16,235 nt of DNA from JANMZR01 sp031383555 (GTDB lineage Bacteria > Bacteroidota > Bacteroidia > Cytophagales > Spirosomataceae): assembly GCA_031383555.1 (NCBI GenBank), contig JANMZR010000453.1:1-16235 (forward strand), written 5' to 3'. Under the pieces are notes generated by a model, which saw nothing but the letters and a program-made list of their open reading frames with translations, was not told the DNA's origin and searched no databases. Of this stretch, positions 14,890 through 16,235 are shown piece after piece. The translations under genes were made by a program, and so were the position numbers. Each line of letters starts with the position of its first letter. Within the stretch, counting starts at the first letter, position 1.

Positions 14890-15986
14890 TTTGTAGAAGA
14901 AAGTGCTTCTTCGATTTTAGTAACTTTTGGCAACTTATATCCCGACCATTTTCCTTTCACCACGCCGTCTTTCATTAGCCACAAAGTTGGGTTTACCCTG
15001 CCGATAGTTTTTAGTACTTTTTCGTCCCCAAAATAATAGGTTAAATTGAGGTCACTTTTTTTCATAAAAGCTTCAAAATCAGCCGCTCCTGTGGAAGTTA
15101 ATAAGGCAACCGATTTGCCTTTTTTTACCAAAGAATCAGCCAATAATTTTATTTCTGGTAAGGCTTTTGCGTAGGGGTTTTTTATGTTTTGAATAATAAA
15201 AAACACCTTTTCGCCCTTAAACGATTCTTGCGTGAAGTCTCCTTCATTGTTCCAAATCGCATAATCGGTTATTTTAGGCTTTGCATCTTCATTCAATACT
15301 TCCATTGCTGTGTATTTCCAAGTCGTATCAGTTGGGTATTTGTCGAAAACTTTGTCCTCACCATTTTTAGTCATAGTATAGCTAAATTTCAATGGTTCCG
15401 ATGGTTGCATTTGCTTTGGTACATTTTTGCCTACTGCATAAGCCCGAAAGTCGAAAAAAGGCTGCATATAATTGGTGTAAATACCCAATAAAATAGCTAA
15501 CATGGTGGTAAAAAGCATGATTTGGCCCGTTTTTGTACTTTTAAAAACTTTTATTTGCCAAAGAATAATGAGTATAAAAACCAGTAAAACCATGTCCTTC
15601 CAAAAGCTCGTCCACGGTTCCAGATGCATAAAATCGCCGAAGCAACCGCAGTCGGTCACTTTATTGAAATAGGCCGAATAAAAAGTGAGAAAGCCAAAAT
15701 AAATTACCACGGCCAGTAATATCCAAGCAGTAGCTTTTGGCTTATAACATAGTAAAAGTGCTATGCCCAACACCAGCTCCAGTGCACACATGAACACGCT
15801 CACGTAAATAGCATGCTCGCCAAACCAATCAAAGACACCAGCCAAAGCAGGCAAATCTTCTGCAAAAACATGGAAATATTCCTGCATTTTTATTTTGGTG
15901 CCCACAGGATCTTGCAACTTGATAAAACCTGAAAAGGCAAAAACAGCACCGACAAAAAAGCGTGAGAATTGGGCTAGGTATTTCAT
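14886..15986 (-). CDS. BT_3928-type DoxX membrane protein with C-terminal thioredoxin-like domain
   Basis: This 366-residue protein starts with a DoxX/MauE-like membrane domain. Hydrophobic segments lie at about 7-22, 58-80, 86-107, 131-148 and 155-172. A conserved D-C-G-C-F-G-D motif (C113, C115) follows the third segment. The soluble part (about 175-366) ends in a thioredoxin-like fold with GEKVFFIIQN, VALLTSTGAADFEAF and the NPTLWLMKDGVV strand with its probable cis-Pro. It has no CxxC pair, so it is unlikely to be a classical disulfide oxidoreductase. The arrangement matches the Bacteroidota family named after BT_3928, whose function is unknown to me; a redox or quinone-linked role is inferred from the CxC pair and DoxX kinship. 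It is co-transcribed with aroK (4-bp overlap). Runs of 9 and 8 T on the plus strand (15997-16005, 16010-16017) lie just upstream of its start. Confidence 0.85.
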   Translation of the reverse strand: MKYLAQFSRFFVGAVFAFSGFIKLQDPVGTKIKMQEYFHVFAEDLPALAGVFDWFGEHAIYVSVFMCALELVLGIALLLCYKPKATAWILLAVVIYFGFLTFYSAYFNKVTDCGCFGDFMHLEPWTSFWKDMVLLVFILIILWQIKVFKSTKTGQIMLFTTMLAILLGIYTNYMQPFFDFRAYAVGKNVPKQMQPSEPLKFSYTMTKNGEDKVFDKYPTDTTWKYTAMEVLNEDAKPKITDYAIWNNEGDFTQESFKGEKVFFIIQNIKNPYAKALPEIKLLADSLVKKGKSVALLTSTGAADFEAFMKKSDLNLTYYFGDEKVLKTIGRVNPTLWLMKDGVVKGKWSGYKLPKVTKIEEALSSTK

Positions 15987-16140
15987 TTTTAAAATATTTT
16001 TTTTTGTTATTTTTTTTAAAATAGTACTTATAACTTTATGCTATTTATGTAAAAAATAAAACTATAGTTGTAATTTTTATTTTATGTTTCTCCTGAGCCG
16101 AGATTCTGTGTTATTATCCTAAAAAAATCTTAATTTTTTT

Positions 16141-16148
16141 TACCTTTG
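16141..16148 (+). promoter_or_regulatory. Bacteroidota -7 box near right edge
   Basis: TACCTTTG is an exact TAnnTTTG match, preceded by a T-run. No clear TTTG box is found 19-21 bp upstream. The expected start is near 16154, only about 25 bp before the terminator hairpin at 16176. Confidence 0.55.
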
Positions 16149-16175
16149 TTCTAAATCAGCCTAGAGCTAGATTCT

Positions 16176-16212
16176 AAAGAGTAGCAGCTTCTTTTAGTTG
16201 CACTCTTTTTTT
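16176..16212 (+). terminator. Intrinsic terminator (or attenuator) just downstream of a promoter box
   Basis: GAGT-A-GCAGCT (16179-16189, single A bulge) pairs with AGTTGCACTC (16196-16205). The stem has ten base pairs, one of them G-U, around a TCTTTT loop. Seven T follow (16206-16212), and AAA before the stem can extend it. The T-run lies only on the plus side, so the terminator acts on rightward transcription. No gene on this strand ends nearby, which leaves the promoter box at 16141 as its likely partner. Confidence 0.75.
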
Positions 16213-16235
16213 GTTTTCATACCCGTCATCAAAAA

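Noticed and set aside
16060..16069. AACTATAGTT palindrome in the right-end spacer
   Set aside because: A 10-bp palindrome made mostly of A and T is expected by chance in such AT-rich DNA, and it is not placed next to a promoter box.

Overview
The window is AT-rich DNA from a member of the Bacteroidota, most likely a free-living Cytophagales- or Saprospirales-like bacterium. Clues are the Bacteroidota-type -7 promoter boxes (TAnnTTTG) before several genes, the near absence of Shine-Dalgarno sequences, a BT_3928-type DoxX protein, export signals ending in F-S-Q, and simple intergenic repeats of the TTTTAGA and TCTAACATC type. It reads as chromosome: no integrase, transposase, tRNA, rRNA or CRISPR array was seen.

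Layout. (1) 1-345 is a short, probably 5'-truncated gene of unknown function. (2) 368-552 is an exact 33-bp-period tandem array. It runs through the promoter of a stand-alone AAA ATPase with a DUF4143 C-terminus (564-1916). (3) On the minus strand, 6126-1921 is a two-gene unit: a very large hybrid histidine kinase (PAS-PAS-GAF-PAS-PAS-HisKA-HATPase-REC-Hpt) and a small membrane protein with a bacterial PH domain. The kinase has a heptanucleotide repeat just before its start codon and repeat-derived sequence in its REC-Hpt linker. (4) 6305-9405, plus strand, is a housekeeping run: rsmA/ksgA, an MgtE magnesium channel, D-aminoacyl-tRNA deacylase and a MazG-type pyrophosphohydrolase. (5) 9474-10136, minus strand, is an orphan lipoprotein with a textbook Bacteroidota promoter. 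(6) 10269-13071 holds two exported proteins: a GH78 alpha-L-rhamnosidase-like protein that lacks its catalytic domain, and a PhoPQ-activated pathogenicity-related (PqaA-type) alpha/beta hydrolase. (7) 13382-14314 is a methylenetetrahydrofolate-reductase-like TIM-barrel protein preceded by nested dyads. (8) 15986-14371, minus strand, is a DoxX/thioredoxin-like membrane protein that overlaps aroK (shikimate kinase) by 4 bp. (9) The last 100 bases hold a promoter box followed within about 60 bp by an intrinsic terminator. This is either a small RNA or an attenuated leader for a gene beyond the window.

No single large new system is evident. The best candidates for something undescribed are the 33-bp array fused to the DUF4143 ATPase promoter, the catalytic-domain-less GH78 protein, the repeat-invaded kinase, and the terminal promoter/terminator unit. 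Functional calls rest on motif recognition by eye; no database search was run.
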